Source: Oceanospirillum maris DSM 6286
GTDB lineage: Bacteria; Pseudomonadota; Gammaproteobacteria; Pseudomonadales; Halomonadaceae
Direction of reading: 5' to 3'
Length of the DNA: 64,000 bases
Assembly: GCF_000422865.1 (NCBI RefSeq)
Contig: NZ_AUGW01000003.1
Coordinates: 271,837-335,836, forward strand
The stretch's first letter is position 1. Each line of letters begins with the position of its first letter. The position numbers were made by a program, and so were the translations under genes. Shown piece by piece: positions 45,025-55,007 of the stretch. The notes under the pieces are model-generated. The model was not told where the DNA came from. It ran no database searches and saw nothing but the letters and a program-made list of their open reading frames with translations.

Positions 45025-46799
45025 GATGAGGCATCAACATCGCTAAATTGCATGGCATGTAACTGGGCATAGGCACCTTGCTTCGCTAGCAAGGCTTTAT
45101 GGCTACCAAATTCAACAATTTCACCTTGATCCATCACCATAATAACATCCGCATTCTCGATGGTTGATAACCGATGGGCAATCACAAACGTTGTGCGATT
45201 TTTCATCACCTCATCTAGCGCCTTTTGAATATAGCGTTCAGATTCTGTATCCAAGGCTGATGTTGCTTCATCCAGAATTAGAATTGGCGCATCTTTTAAG
45301 ATCGCTCGGGCGATCGCCAAGCGTTGACGTTGGCCGCCGGACAACAACACACCATTATCACCCACTATTGTATCTAGCCCCTCAGGCAACTCGTTGATAA
45401 ACGACATGGCATAGGCTGATTTCGCAGCCATTTCAACCTGCTCCCGAGTAACATTCGGCTGTCCGTAGGCAATATTGTTTGCCACGGTATCATTAAATAG
45501 CGTGACCTGCTGTGTCACCATGGAGATCTGGCGGCGAAGACTAGCCAACGTCACCTCACTCAGCCTATAACCATCAAAGTAGACCTCGCCTTCAACCGGC
45601 TCATAAAAACGAGGAATTAAGTTAATTAGCGTTGATTTACCGCTGCCCGAGCGCCCCACCACGGCAACCACTTGCCCAGCTTTCACCTCAATATTGATCG
45701 CTTTTAACACCGCTTTTTCAGTATTGGGGTAGTGGAAACTAACATTCTTAATACTGACATCACCCTTAATGCGTCCAAGCTCTTGCGTGCCATTGTCCGG
45801 TTCATCTTCTTTATCAAACTGCTCAAATAAGTCTTCCGAGGCGGTAACCCCCCGTTGAATATGGTTGTTCACTTCTGTGAGCTGTCGAATCGGTTTAGCG
45901 ATCAAGGAAGCCGCTGTAATAAACGCGATAAACTCACCTGGGGTCATACCCTGCATAATGGTAGGATCAAGTGCCAACCAAACCAATGTACCCATAGCAA
46001 AGGCGACAATTAACTGCACAATCGGCGTGCTTAATGCTCGAGTTACGGCCATTTTTAAAAACTGTTTACGGTTCTGCTCACTGGCCTGATAAAAGCGCTT
46101 CCGTTCATGCTCTGTACCATCAAAACTACGAACAACGCGATATCCTGTGATCGCCTCCGAAGCCACATGAGTCACATCCCCCATAGAGCTTTGGATTTTG
46201 CGACTCACTTTACGAAAACGCTTACTGGCAATATTGACCACAAAGCCAATGAGCGGCGTCATCGCAATAAAAATCAAGGTTAAGCGCCAGTTGTTGTAAA
46301 AGAGATAGAGTAATAATCCAAAAACAAAAATACCCTCACGAATCACCACGGTTACCGCTTGGGAGGCCGCATTAGTCACCTGATCGATATTAAAGGTTAG
46401 TCGTGAAATGAGATGCCCTGAAGACTGAGCATCAAAATAGGAGACAGGCAAAGAGAGGTATTTATCAAACAGTTGGCAACGCAGTTTGTGTACAACCCCT
46501 CGCGCAACAATTTCCATAAAGTAAATACCCAGGAAACTACCAAAACCACGGGCCGCAAACGCTGCCACCATCAATGTTGGAAATAACCAGCGGAAGTCGG
46601 AATTTTTCTGCTCAATAGAGTCCACTAAGTATTTCATCAACTCCGCAAAGGCGGTGCTCGATGCGGCATAAATAATGTAACCAAAAATACTCAGAGCAAA
46701 CGCCCAACTAAAAGGCTTAACGTATGTCAGTAAGCGAAAATACGAGCTTGTGGCGCTCTTACTTTGGCCGTCTTGGTCGACCAATTTAATATCAGACAA
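45021..46799 (-). CDS. msbA: Lipid A export ABC transporter MsbA
   Basis: Flips lipid A-core across the inner membrane; 592 residues, half-transporter with six membrane helices (about 30-310) and an ATPase domain. Walker A GRSGSGKST, LSGGQRQRLAIARA signature, Walker B ILDEATSALD and the IAHRLS switch His. In operon with lpxK, the E. coli arrangement. Confidence 0.95.
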   Translation of the reverse strand: MSDIKLVDQDGQSKSATSSYFRLLTYVKPFSWAFALSIFGYIIYAASSTAFAELMKYLVDSIEQKNSDFRWLFPTLMVAAFAARGFGSFLGIYFMEIVARGVVHKLRCQLFDKYLSLPVSYFDAQSSGHLISRLTFNIDQVTNAASQAVTVVIREGIFVFGLLLYLFYNNWRLTLIFIAMTPLIGFVVNIASKRFRKVSRKIQSSMGDVTHVASEAITGYRVVRSFDGTEHERKRFYQASEQNRKQFLKMAVTRALSTPIVQLIVAFAMGTLVWLALDPTIMQGMTPGEFIAFITAASLIAKPIRQLTEVNNHIQRGVTASEDLFEQFDKEDEPDNGTQELGRIKGDVSIKNVSFHYPNTEKAVLKAINIEVKAGQVVAVVGRSGSGKSTLINLIPRFYEPVEGEVYFDGYRLSEVTLASLRRQISMVTQQVTLFNDTVANNIAYGQPNVTREQVEMAAKSAYAMSFINELPEGLDTIVGDNGVLLSGGQRQRLAIARAILKDAPILILDEATSALDTESERYIQKALDEVMKNRTTFVIAHRLSTIENADVIMVMDQGEIVEFGSHKALLAKQGAYAQLHAMQFSDVDASS

Positions 46800-46902
46800 G
46801 AGTAACTACCTTACATTAATAAATCGAAAATACAGCTCACTTGCCACGCTCAACCGGAAAGTGATCACCGGCAATCGTTGACATTCATTCTGATCATATC
46901 AA

Positions 46903-47304
46903 CTATGGCTCATAGCGCGTTTGAAAACTCACTTGAGTTAAACCGGCACCTGTCAGTGCATCTAAAACACGGGTTACTTGGCCATGCCTTGCACGCTCAT
47001 CGGCAATAACAACAACGCGCTCTGGGGCGGTATGATCCTGTAAAAACTGAGTTAAAGTATCAGGGAGATTATCACTAGCCTCGCCATTCACCGAAATAGC
47101 GCCGTCTTCAGATACTTCAATCTGTAAAGGAGCTCTATCTCTAGCCTGTTCTCCGTGGAGCGCTTCAGGCAGCTGCAAGTCTAGTTCAGAGGTTTGATCG
47201 AACGTTGTTGAAACCATAAAAAAGATTAGCAGCAGAAACACCACATCAATCAGGGGCGTTAGGTTTAACGAAATAGGTTCGCAGGGGCGGCGTTGAAATT
47301 TCAC
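46903..47304 (-). CDS. ExbD/TolR-family protein
   Basis: 133 residues: one N-terminal membrane helix with the conserved Asp (TPLIDVVFLLLIFFMVS) and a periplasmic domain. It is the proton-channel partner of the ExbB-like protein, whose stop it overlaps by 4 bp. No tonB follows; the pair is inserted between comEC and the lipid A genes, as in Pseudomonas. A role in envelope energy transduction, perhaps for LPS or lipid traffic, is inferred. Confidence 0.9.
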   Translation of the reverse strand: MKFQRRPCEPISLNLTPLIDVVFLLLIFFMVSTTFDQTSELDLQLPEALHGEQARDRAPLQIEVSEDGAISVNGEASDNLPDTLTQFLQDHTAPERVVVIADERARHGQVTRVLDALTGAGLTQVSFQTRYEP

Positions 47305-48140
47305 TCGGATGACGCCTTTTTCTGTGCAACACCAGCTCTTTGTACAACCTGAGCAGCCTCAACCGGCCGTGTTTTTGTTTTCTGAGCACCTGCTTGTTGA
47401 GCTCTTAATTGCCGTTCTCTTAATCGCTGGTCCTGTGCTTGCTGGGAGGAAACTTGTGTCTGTTGAGGGGGCGTTTGAGCCTGTTGAGAAGACGCTTGCG
47501 CCTTGACTGTTGCACCAACATTTTGAACCCTCTTCGCCCGTTGACCAAAAAGCTCATCAACGAGTTTGATAGACTCTTGCTCCAGATGCACAACAATTTC
47601 TTGTACCTTGCGCTCAAAAAATCGATGGAACAACAGGGAAGGAATCGCAATAGATAAACCTGCCGCCGTTGTGACCAAAGCCTGAGAAATACCACCGGCT
47701 AAAGCAGGTGCTTGACCTGCCCCTTGCTCCATGATGACGGCAAAAACATCAATCATGCCTAAAACAGTCCCTAACAGACCTAGTAAAGGCGTAATCGCAG
47801 CAATAGAACCTAAAAGACTTAAGAAACGTTCTAGGTCATGCACAACCGCTGCGGAAGCTTCTTCGATCGACTCTTTCATTATTTGGCGGCTAAATTCTAA
47901 ATTGCGCAATCCCGCTGCAAACAAAAAACCAAGAGGCGAATTTTGTTCCATTTCATAAAGTTGCGTTGATGATAGCGGCCCTGATAGCGCTTGCCGAATC
48001 ACTTGCTGTCGTAATGTTTTAGGCGCGATACGCCCGCACCGCAGCACCCAGAAACGCTCTAAAATAATCGCGACAGCGGCGACGGAGGACGCCACAATGG
48101 GTAACATTAACCAGCCACCGGCAGAAAAAATAAAGTCCAC
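47301..48140 (-). CDS. ExbB/TolQ/MotA-type proton channel protein
   Basis: 279 residues with three membrane segments (near 8-28, 105-140 and 145-170: LLGLLGTVLGMIDVF and AGLSIAIPSLLFHRF carry the family pattern). The last 70 residues are a low-complexity Gln/Ala-rich basic tail not typical of ExbB. GTG 48140 follows AAAGGA at the right distance; the longer frame from TTG 48161 covers that site and is not preferred. Confidence 0.9.
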   Translation of the reverse strand: MDFIFSAGGWLMLPIVASSVAAVAIILERFWVLRCGRIAPKTLRQQVIRQALSGPLSSTQLYEMEQNSPLGFLFAAGLRNLEFSRQIMKESIEEASAAVVHDLERFLSLLGSIAAITPLLGLLGTVLGMIDVFAVIMEQGAGQAPALAGGISQALVTTAAGLSIAIPSLLFHRFFERKVQEIVVHLEQESIKLVDELFGQRAKRVQNVGATVKAQASSQQAQTPPQQTQVSSQQAQDQRLRERQLRAQQAGAQKTKTRPVEAAQVVQRAGVAQKKASSE

Positions 48141-48244
48141 GTTTTTTCCTTTGCTGAACAAGTGATCGCATAAAAATCTGGATCGCTAGTGTACACCATA
48201 GTTAAGCCTGCCTGAATGCAAAAGCAGCAGACGTCTACTTTTTT

Positions 48245-50701
48245 TCAAGGCTGCCATAGCCAGCGTAAAGGGATCTGCTCCCGTCGCCCTTCAATCAACC
48301 AAAAAGGTTTATGATGAGGTGCCGATGACAACGTTATAGCCCCCAAATCTGCCGTATTATATTCTTTAAACCGAATAGGACTTGCAGCAATCGATATGGT
48401 TCTTAAATAAGCCATCCGCTCAAGAACCTTTTTGGAAGGATGACCATAGCTGTTATTAAAGCCTGCGGAGTAAATAACACCTTCGGGATTAACCTCCGCC
48501 AAAAATGCCAAACTGTTGCCACTGGCACTGCCATGATGGCTTGCAATCAACCATTTGGCTTTAAGGTTCTGCCCAGAGTTCAGCAGCCACTGCTCCGCCT
48601 GCTGATCAATATCACCTGTCAATAACAGACTTTTCTCAGGGTGTCGTTTCGATTGCAGATGCAGCACACACGAATACTCATTATCAGAGCGCGGCACGCC
48701 GTCATGCCTTAGAAACGCTGGGGGATAAAGCACGCGAATACTGACCACACCCATTTGCCACTGCTGCCCTGCGGTACACAGCACTGTAGAGGCTTCAGCC
48801 TGATCAGGCTCATCAAGTATATCTACCGGTGCATCCGCAAGCCCACCCAATAGTACTGTCTGTCCGACAATAATCTGCCGAGCAAAAGGAGTAAGACTCT
48901 CTAAACCACCAGCATGATCATTATCGTTATGACTAATGACCAGATAATCAAGAACAGCCCCTTCCGACCTTAACAACGGAGGAAGCACCATTTCTATCGG
49001 CATAAAACCTGAACGAAACTTTGGCCCCGCATCGTAGACCAGTTGCTGATCACCACTTTTAACCCTAACCGACAGCCCTTGGCCGACATCAAAGACCTGC
49101 ACCATAAAATTAGATTTAATGTCAGCCCCAAGATCTGTATCCGCAAGCTTAGCAGAGAAAAACAGAACCAGTACCGCCAATAACCAAGCTCCCCGAAAGG
49201 GCAATGCTGGCAACCCTAAAACCAAGGCCGTTAACAACAATGCCACACTGTTCGGTAGGTCAAGGGGCCAATAGCCCCAATTTAACCCAACACAAAGCTC
49301 CAACCACTGCCAAAAAACTTGCTCAAGTTGCTGCAGCCATTCAAGCGCAATTGGAAATGGCATCCATAAAAGTAAAAGTGCAAAAGGTAGAATAATCACC
49401 GAGACCAAAGGTATCGCCACAAGATTGGCTAGGCCTGAAACTAAATCAGGACTGTTAAGCCAGAAACTTTGCACTGGCAGCAAACCCAATAACAAGACTA
49501 GCTGGATGTGCAAAAACAGCGCCCTATGTCGCCCTCCAGACACTACGAATAACAATAGGGCCACCGCTAAAATACTGTAATAAAAACCGGGGCGAAGTAA
49601 ATACAGCGGCTGGCTTAATAGCAAAAGCACAACAACCAACAACAAAATACGCCACGGCGATAACAAGATGCCAAAACCGCGTAGAGCAAGCACCGCTAGC
49701 GCCATCATTAAAGCACGGGATATTGCTACTCCAGAGGGCCAGATCCATAACATAGGCAAGAGTAAACATATAGGAGCCGTTAAGAGTAGTAGCCGATGCC
49801 AGCGCCGATCCAAAGGCGCCAGCCGAGGTAACAAAGACAAGAGTAACCAACCAGCCCCCAACAGCACGCCCAGATGTAAACCAGAAACCACCACCAGATG
49901 CACCGTGCCGGTTGTTTGCAGCAACGACCATTGGTGAGACGTAAGATCATCCGTTCTGCCGGTAAGCAGTGCTGTAACAAGGTTTGAAATTCCAGGGCCT
50001 AAAACTATAGAGCTTGAAGTTGCAGAATTTGAAACCCCAGCGCTTGAAGCTACGGGGCTTAACCCTTTAAGTACATCAACCCGTGCCGAGAAAGCACTGC
50101 GCCAATTTGAAAGCGCCCGGTAGAACCAAGGGGCTTGACTCAACCGCCGACTAAAAAGCTCATGGCGCACATAACCACGGCCTTTCACGCCCTTTGCTAG
50201 CTGCATCAAACGGTAGCGGCTTTGCCCTGGATTCATAAAGCCACGAACCGGATACAGGCGTACAACAAAATGCCATCGTTCACCAAGGTGCGCTAGACGG
50301 TCAGACTGATGTTTTTGTTCTGGTTGCTGTTCTGAGAGGTAGCGATTTAACACCACTTGTCCGTTAAAATGACAATTTTTTTGCTGATCGACCACAGACA
50401 AACAGTGATCAACACGAAATAATAGCTGTTGGCGCTCGGACTGTTGCTGTAAGACATCAACCACTACCCCTTGAACAGAAAGTTCTTGTCCTGCAAGGTG
50501 TTGCGGAAATAGCCCGTTAAATAAGACCGCTAGATACACGTTTGAGTAGAGATAGGCTAGAATCACTAACCCCATGGTGATGTGATGCTTTTTCAACAAA
50601 GCGACCGCAAGCGCTGCGAGAAAAAGAACTGCTTCTGCGGGTGGCCAGTCATAATCAAACAAGCCAGCTGCTAAGCCCAAAATAATAACAAGAAACCACA
50701 T
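48245..50701 (-). CDS. comEC: ComEC/Rec2 DNA uptake channel
   Basis: 818-residue inner-membrane protein moving single-stranded DNA into the cytoplasm. N-terminal membrane helices and DUF4131 domain, the Competence membrane domain (about 220-520; VVSGLHLGVL, ISRALMMAL) and a C-terminal metallo-beta-lactamase domain with DVGQGLSV and SHNDNDHAGG, thought to degrade the other strand. Together with pilZ it suggests, but does not prove, natural competence through type IV pili. Confidence 0.93.
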   Translation of the reverse strand: MWFLVIILGLAAGLFDYDWPPAEAVLFLAALAVALLKKHHITMGLVILAYLYSNVYLAVLFNGLFPQHLAGQELSVQGVVVDVLQQQSERQQLLFRVDHCLSVVDQQKNCHFNGQVVLNRYLSEQQPEQKHQSDRLAHLGERWHFVVRLYPVRGFMNPGQSRYRLMQLAKGVKGRGYVRHELFSRRLSQAPWFYRALSNWRSAFSARVDVLKGLSPVASSAGVSNSATSSSIVLGPGISNLVTALLTGRTDDLTSHQWSLLQTTGTVHLVVVSGLHLGVLLGAGWLLLSLLPRLAPLDRRWHRLLLLTAPICLLLPMLWIWPSGVAISRALMMALAVLALRGFGILLSPWRILLLVVVLLLLSQPLYLLRPGFYYSILAVALLLFVVSGGRHRALFLHIQLVLLLGLLPVQSFWLNSPDLVSGLANLVAIPLVSVIILPFALLLLWMPFPIALEWLQQLEQVFWQWLELCVGLNWGYWPLDLPNSVALLLTALVLGLPALPFRGAWLLAVLVLFFSAKLADTDLGADIKSNFMVQVFDVGQGLSVRVKSGDQQLVYDAGPKFRSGFMPIEMVLPPLLRSEGAVLDYLVISHNDNDHAGGLESLTPFARQIIVGQTVLLGGLADAPVDILDEPDQAEASTVLCTAGQQWQMGVVSIRVLYPPAFLRHDGVPRSDNEYSCVLHLQSKRHPEKSLLLTGDIDQQAEQWLLNSGQNLKAKWLIASHHGSASGNSLAFLAEVNPEGVIYSAGFNNSYGHPSKKVLERMAYLRTISIAASPIRFKEYNTADLGAITLSSAPHHKPFWLIEGRREQIPLRWLWQP

Positions 50702-50745
50702 CGACCTGACCTCCTGTCTGGATGATGTTTTTTGACCGTTGATAC

Positions 50746-50779
50746 GATTTGATCATTGAAACTATTTGATCATTGACAC
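50746..50779. repeat. Adjacent 17-bp tandem duplication
   Basis: 50746-50762 and 50763-50779 share ATTTGATCATTGA with two differences, in the comEC-DUF2062 divergent spacer. Confidence 0.85.
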
Positions 50780-50835
50780 TAGAGACAAGGTCAAATATGT
50801 GGATAATGATCCGCTCTCAACAGGTGAACCTAAAC

Positions 50836-51486
50836 ATGCCAAGACGTATCATCAAGAAATATATGCCCGACCCCAAGAAGTTACAGCAACAAAAGTCTCT
50901 ACGTTTTTTGGGTAAAATTCTTGAAGACCCAGGCTTACTACATCTTACTCGCCGCTCTGTTGCGACAGCCTTTATGGTCGGCATCTTTTGTGCTTTTATC
51001 CCAGTTCCGTTTCAAATGGTACTTGCCGCTGCTGGTGCGATGTTACTGCATTGTAATCTTCCGATCTCTATCGGCCTTGTCTGGATCACAAATCCGGTCA
51101 CTATGCCGGTGATGTTTTACGGCACCTATTTGGTCGGTGCGTGGATACTAGGGGTCGAAGCTCAACCCATGCCGGATGAACTCACCTTAGAATGGTTGGG
51201 ACAACTTCTTAATGATGCTTGGATACCGCTTTATTTAGGCTCTGTGGTAACCGGTATTGTTATGGGTGTTCTCAGCAATATCGGCATTCGCCTATTATGG
51301 CGCTGGCAGGTCAGCAAAAGCTGGAAAAAGCGTCAATTGCGTATTCCCAAACCCTTGCAGAAAATTGTTGATATCGCTACAGAAAAGTCAGACCAAGTTC
51401 TGAATCCAACCAAGTCAGCCGATACCGATGATACTAGCGCAACGCAACAGGACAGCCGCACAAAAAAACATGACGATGAGCCATAA
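50836..51486 (+). CDS. DUF2062 membrane protein
   Basis: A 216-residue inner-membrane protein of unknown function. Begins MPRRIIKKYMPDPKKL, the family's typical N-terminus, which together with AGGTGA upstream fixes ATG 50836 rather than 50773 or 50797. Three hydrophobic segments (about residues 42-70, 75-105, 130-155) hold the family motif VGIFCAFIPVPFQM and WITNPVTMPV. The C-terminus is charged and cytosolic. Next to comEC, as in Pseudomonas. Confidence 0.9.
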   Translation: MPRRIIKKYMPDPKKLQQQKSLRFLGKILEDPGLLHLTRRSVATAFMVGIFCAFIPVPFQMVLAAAGAMLLHCNLPISIGLVWITNPVTMPVMFYGTYLVGAWILGVEAQPMPDELTLEWLGQLLNDAWIPLYLGSVVTGIVMGVLSNIGIRLLWRWQVSKSWKKRQLRIPKPLQKIVDIATEKSDQVLNPTKSADTDDTSATQQDSRTKKHDDEP

Positions 51487-51506
51487 GCTCATCATCATGT
51501 TTTTTA
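51469..51506 (+). terminator. Terminator overlapping the DUF2062 stop codon
   Basis: ACATGA, mismatch, GATGAGC / GCTCATC, mismatch, TCATGT followed by TTTTTT. The left arm encodes the last residues (HDDEP) and the stop is in the loop. Confidence 0.85.
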
Positions 51507-51542
51507 ATAACAGAAGAAAACAAGGCTAAGACTACAAAACGG

Positions 51543-52574
51543 CTACAAAACATCATTAATGGAGATGCCAAGACCGATTCGATTGGTGTAATGGTCATAA
51601 TCAGCCAAGGTATCTCCGTAGCCTGTTTTCACCAGCAAATAACCTTTATAACGCTCACCGGATAAAGGAAAACTCCAGCTAAACTGCATATTTCCTCGGG
51701 AAAAATCACTATCAAGATGATTACGCATTCTAAATGTCAGCACATGATTAGCTTTACTATAGGCCATATCCACTTCGCTTAAACCAACGAATTTTGTAAT
51801 ATCAGGATTATCATCATCCTCTGCTTGCTCTGGGATTCTAAACCAGCGCCTTACAGCAATCCCCCAGTCACCACTAGCAAATATCGCTTCGGCGAACACT
51901 CGGTTCCAGCTTCGAGAGAAACTACCACTTTGTCCATTGGATTGATGATTAAGCCCCAATAAAATACCTTCAAGGGTTAATTCATCAAAGATATCGTATT
52001 CTGTGCTAACGCCATAAATAAGCTCTGGCTCATAAGTTGTCTCGCGAAAGGGAGATGATTCCTGATACAACTGCCAGTGCGATTGCTGTGTATAGGCGAT
52101 CATTAGCCCATCGTCTTCAAAGAAAAACTGAGAACCCAAGGGGAACTTAAGACTGATTTGAAACTGGGTTTCTACCGGCCCGTATTCAGAATCCCGATAA
52201 CCAACCGACTTAGAATAACCACTGTAATAGCTCACCGGTAAAAAGTAATTAGCTTTATAGGGTAAAAAAGCCAACGGATTCTGTGCTAATTTAATCTCAC
52301 GGGTAGCACGTTGTCTTAAGGCTGTTGGCGTACCAAAGACCGTTTTTGCCGTATCTTCCATTCTCTCGGCTAAGCTTTTTTCTGCTGGCTCTGTCTCAGG
52401 TTCCGAGCGAGCCAAAAGCTGTACATCTTGAACTTGAGGCTGAACCGAAGATTGAGGTTGAGACGGAGGCAATGACCAAGCGCCTTCCTCAGCAGCCTGA
52501 GATAAAGCCGCCCCTAAAAGACCTACCGTTATGCCTGTCATCAAAAAATATGATTTCAAAGGAATAGGCAACAT
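51543..52574 (-). CDS. pldA: Outer membrane phospholipase A
   Basis: Beta-barrel lipase (OMPLA) that removes phospholipids misplaced in the outer leaflet. 343 residues with signal peptide (cleavage near SQAAEE), a Ser/Gln/Glu-rich linker and the barrel from about residue 95. Catalytic His and Ser in GLNHQSNGQSG and Asn in SRSWNRV fit the His-Ser-Asn triad. Its ATG begins immediately after the lolD stop, with the ribosome site AGAGGG inside lolD, so the two are coupled. This neighbourhood is unusual. Confidence 0.92.
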   Translation of the reverse strand: MLPIPLKSYFLMTGITVGLLGAALSQAAEEGAWSLPPSQPQSSVQPQVQDVQLLARSEPETEPAEKSLAERMEDTAKTVFGTPTALRQRATREIKLAQNPLAFLPYKANYFLPVSYYSGYSKSVGYRDSEYGPVETQFQISLKFPLGSQFFFEDDGLMIAYTQQSHWQLYQESSPFRETTYEPELIYGVSTEYDIFDELTLEGILLGLNHQSNGQSGSFSRSWNRVFAEAIFASGDWGIAVRRWFRIPEQAEDDDNPDITKFVGLSEVDMAYSKANHVLTFRMRNHLDSDFSRGNMQFSWSFPLSGERYKGYLLVKTGYGDTLADYDHYTNRIGLGISINDVL

Positions 52575-53339
52575 TTAACCCTCTTTCTCAACCGCATTCA
52601 CATAAATTGACTGCTCGACCAACTGCCCTTGATCCAAACGTAAAATCCGATCCATACGCTGCGCCAACGCCATATCATGGGTGACGGTGATAAAGCAGGT
52701 TTGATGCTCTCGACCAATATCCAGCATCAACTGATTCACCGACTCTGCCGTATTAGGATCAAGATTACCCGTAGGTTCATCCAGCAAGACACAGGCAGGC
52801 TCTGCAACCAAAGCCCTTGCGATGGCGACTCGCTGACGTTCACCGCCGGATAACTCTGACGGCTTATGATCAACCCGATGACCAAGACCCACACGCTCCA
52901 GCAGAGCCAACGCGCGCGGGGTAATCACTTTGCGTTTTTCACCCCGAATCAGCAGCGGCATCAGCACATTCTCCAACGCAGTAAATTCTGGCAAAAGATG
53001 GTGCAACTGATAAACAAAACCCAAGCTGCGATTACGAAACAACCCCAGCTCCGCATCAGAAAGTTTTGCCAGTGCCTTACCATCAATAACCACATCGCCA
53101 GAAGTTGGAGTATCCAAGCCTCCCAGCAGGTGCAATAACGTGGTTTTACCCGAACCGGAGCTACCGACAATAGCAATGCGCTCACCGCGGAAAGCCCGAA
53201 AATTTAACTGACTGAGGACCTGGACCTTCTCTGGGCCGTTGATATATTCCATCGTCAAATCCGTGCATTCTAAAACAGCGCTTTTTGATGATACGGAAGT
53301 AGCCGATTTTATAGTGGACTGTCCAGATATATTACTCAT
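52575..53339 (-). CDS. lolD: Lipoprotein-releasing ABC transporter ATPase LolD
   Basis: 254 residues. Walker [14 protein letters not shown]-loop [16 protein letters not shown] (a LolD hallmark), [24 protein letters not shown] and the switch His in VTHDMALA. N-terminal Ser-rich extension of about 20 residues. Overlaps the lolC end by 8 bp. Powers lipoprotein release to LolA. Confidence 0.95.
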   Translation of the reverse strand: MSNISGQSTIKSATSVSSKSAVLECTDLTMEYINGPEKVQVLSQLNFRAFRGERIAIVGSSGSGKTTLLHLLGGLDTPTSGDVVIDGKALAKLSDAELGLFRNRSLGFVYQLHHLLPEFTALENVLMPLLIRGEKRKVITPRALALLERVGLGHRVDHKPSELSGGERQRVAIARALVAEPACVLLDEPTGNLDPNTAESVNQLMLDIGREHQTCFITVTHDMALAQRMDRILRLDQGQLVEQSIYVNAVEKEG

Positions 53340-54573
53340 AGCGCAGAGCCTCCGCCGGTTGAATGCGAGACGCGCGCCACGCAGGGTAAAGAGTTGAAAG
53401 AAAGCTCATCACAAAAGCAGAACCGGTAATCACCGCCACATCATCCCAACGTAACTCCGATGGTAGGTAGCTAATAAAATAAACCGCACTGTCTAAAAAC
53501 TGGATGCCGAATAGCTGCTCAACCCAAGCGACAAAGTCACTCACATTCAATGCAGCGATAATACCAAGCCCCGTGCCTATCAATGTACCGGTTAGCCCAA
53601 TCACAACACCCTGCACCATAAAAATCCCCATAATGGTGGCTGGGGTGGCACCAAGAGTTCTTAAAATAGCAATATCACCTTGCTTATCGGTGACAACCAT
53701 CACCAAGGTTGAAACAATATTGAAGGCAGCCACCGCGATCACAATCATCAATAGCAGGCCAATCATGCGCTTTTCCATCTGAATCGCCTGAAACAGGTTA
53801 CCGTGGGTTCGTGTCCAGTCGCTGCCTCGCATATTCGCAGGAAGGTTTTGCAACTCATCCCAAACGACTTTTCGGGCATCAAACAGATCATCTAACTGTA
53901 AACGCAAGCCATGAATATCATCACCTAAGCGCATCAACGTCTGCATATCTTTAATATGAGCCACCGCTAAGCTGCTATCCAGATCTGCGCCAACACTAAA
54001 AAGCCCAACCACGGTAAAGCGTTTCATACGCGGGAAAACGCCAGCCGGAGTAATAGAGGCTTCTGGAATCATCAGTGTGACCTTATCCCCCACACCTACA
54101 CCAATAAAACGCGCCAGCAGATCGCCCAAAATCACCCCAAATTCACCAGGGCGTAAATCGTCAAGCGTACCGGCGGTCATATGTTCATTAATAATAGACA
54201 CACGACCTTCCATCTCTGGCATCACGCCATTGATCAAAGCACCACGGACATAGCCTTTATGGGTGAACATACCTTGAGCTTTCACATAAGGTACTGCGGC
54301 CTCAATCTTCACATTTTTCTCAAGCTTAGCCGCCACTTCAGGCCAGTTTTGAAAGCCGTTCTGAGAACTAATGGTCGCATGGGGCACCATTCCCAGAATG
54401 CGCTGGCGCAGTTCACGGTCAAAGCCGTTCATCACCGACAACACAAGAATCAGTACCGCAACGCCCAAGGTTAAACCCAGCATTGAGGTTAGAGAGATAA
54501 AAGAGATAAAGTGATTGCGCCGTTTAGCGCGGGTATAGCGTAAACCGATAAAAAAAGGAATCTTATCTAACAT
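53332..54573 (-). CDS. lolC: Lipoprotein-releasing permease, LolC/LolE/LolF type
   Basis: 413 residues from ATG 54573 ([22 protein letters not shown]), the family size; the open frame reaches 54705 but adds 44 residues without a good site. Four membrane segments: one near 25-50, then three at about 270-295, 315-345, 375-400, with the large periplasmic domain between. Only one permease gene is present, so it may act as a homodimer, as described for LolF species, unless a lolE lies elsewhere. Confidence 0.92.
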   Translation of the reverse strand: MLDKIPFFIGLRYTRAKRRNHFISFISLTSMLGLTLGVAVLILVLSVMNGFDRELRQRILGMVPHATISSQNGFQNWPEVAAKLEKNVKIEAAVPYVKAQGMFTHKGYVRGALINGVMPEMEGRVSIINEHMTAGTLDDLRPGEFGVILGDLLARFIGVGVGDKVTLMIPEASITPAGVFPRMKRFTVVGLFSVGADLDSSLAVAHIKDMQTLMRLGDDIHGLRLQLDDLFDARKVVWDELQNLPANMRGSDWTRTHGNLFQAIQMEKRMIGLLLMIVIAVAAFNIVSTLVMVVTDKQGDIAILRTLGATPATIMGIFMVQGVVIGLTGTLIGTGLGIIAALNVSDFVAWVEQLFGIQFLDSAVYFISYLPSELRWDDVAVITGSAFVMSFLSTLYPAWRASRIQPAEALRYE

Positions 54574-55007
54574 TTTGTCCGACTCTGGCTGTGACTCTGG
54601 CAAAATATTGAAGCTATGCCAGCATTCATATAAAGAAGATCTGATAACGGCCATCTTCTCGCTAACAGGCTGTTTTTTCTTGGGCTTATCATACGTCAAA
54701 GCCACGGCATTGGGCTAATTTTGCTATTTTTTCATCACCTTGTTACTACTTTTTTATAGCGTTATTACGATCGTTTAATCAACAAAGGAAATAGCACTGG
54801 ACAAAGCCAGATACTCTGCTAAATTCCTGCCCAAAATGAGGTTAAAAGTGCGTCACCGGATCGATCAGACTCCTTAATATCAGGCAAGTTTCTAGTCACA
54901 GGTTATTTTGATCGTTTTCGATTCTAGCCCAGCACCAGACAAAACGCTCTTTTGCATTCCCTTATCTCTACTTTCGCATTCCCTTATTTATAAAGGTATC
55001 ACCACCG
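54574..55007. other. Divergent lolC-aguA spacer
   Basis: 434 bp with no gene seen. It holds a 22-bp tandem duplication (54949-54970 and 54971-54992, three differences, core GCATTCCCTTAT) just before aguA, plus short AT-rich stretches. Promoters for both directions must lie here but I cannot place them. Confidence 0.6.
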
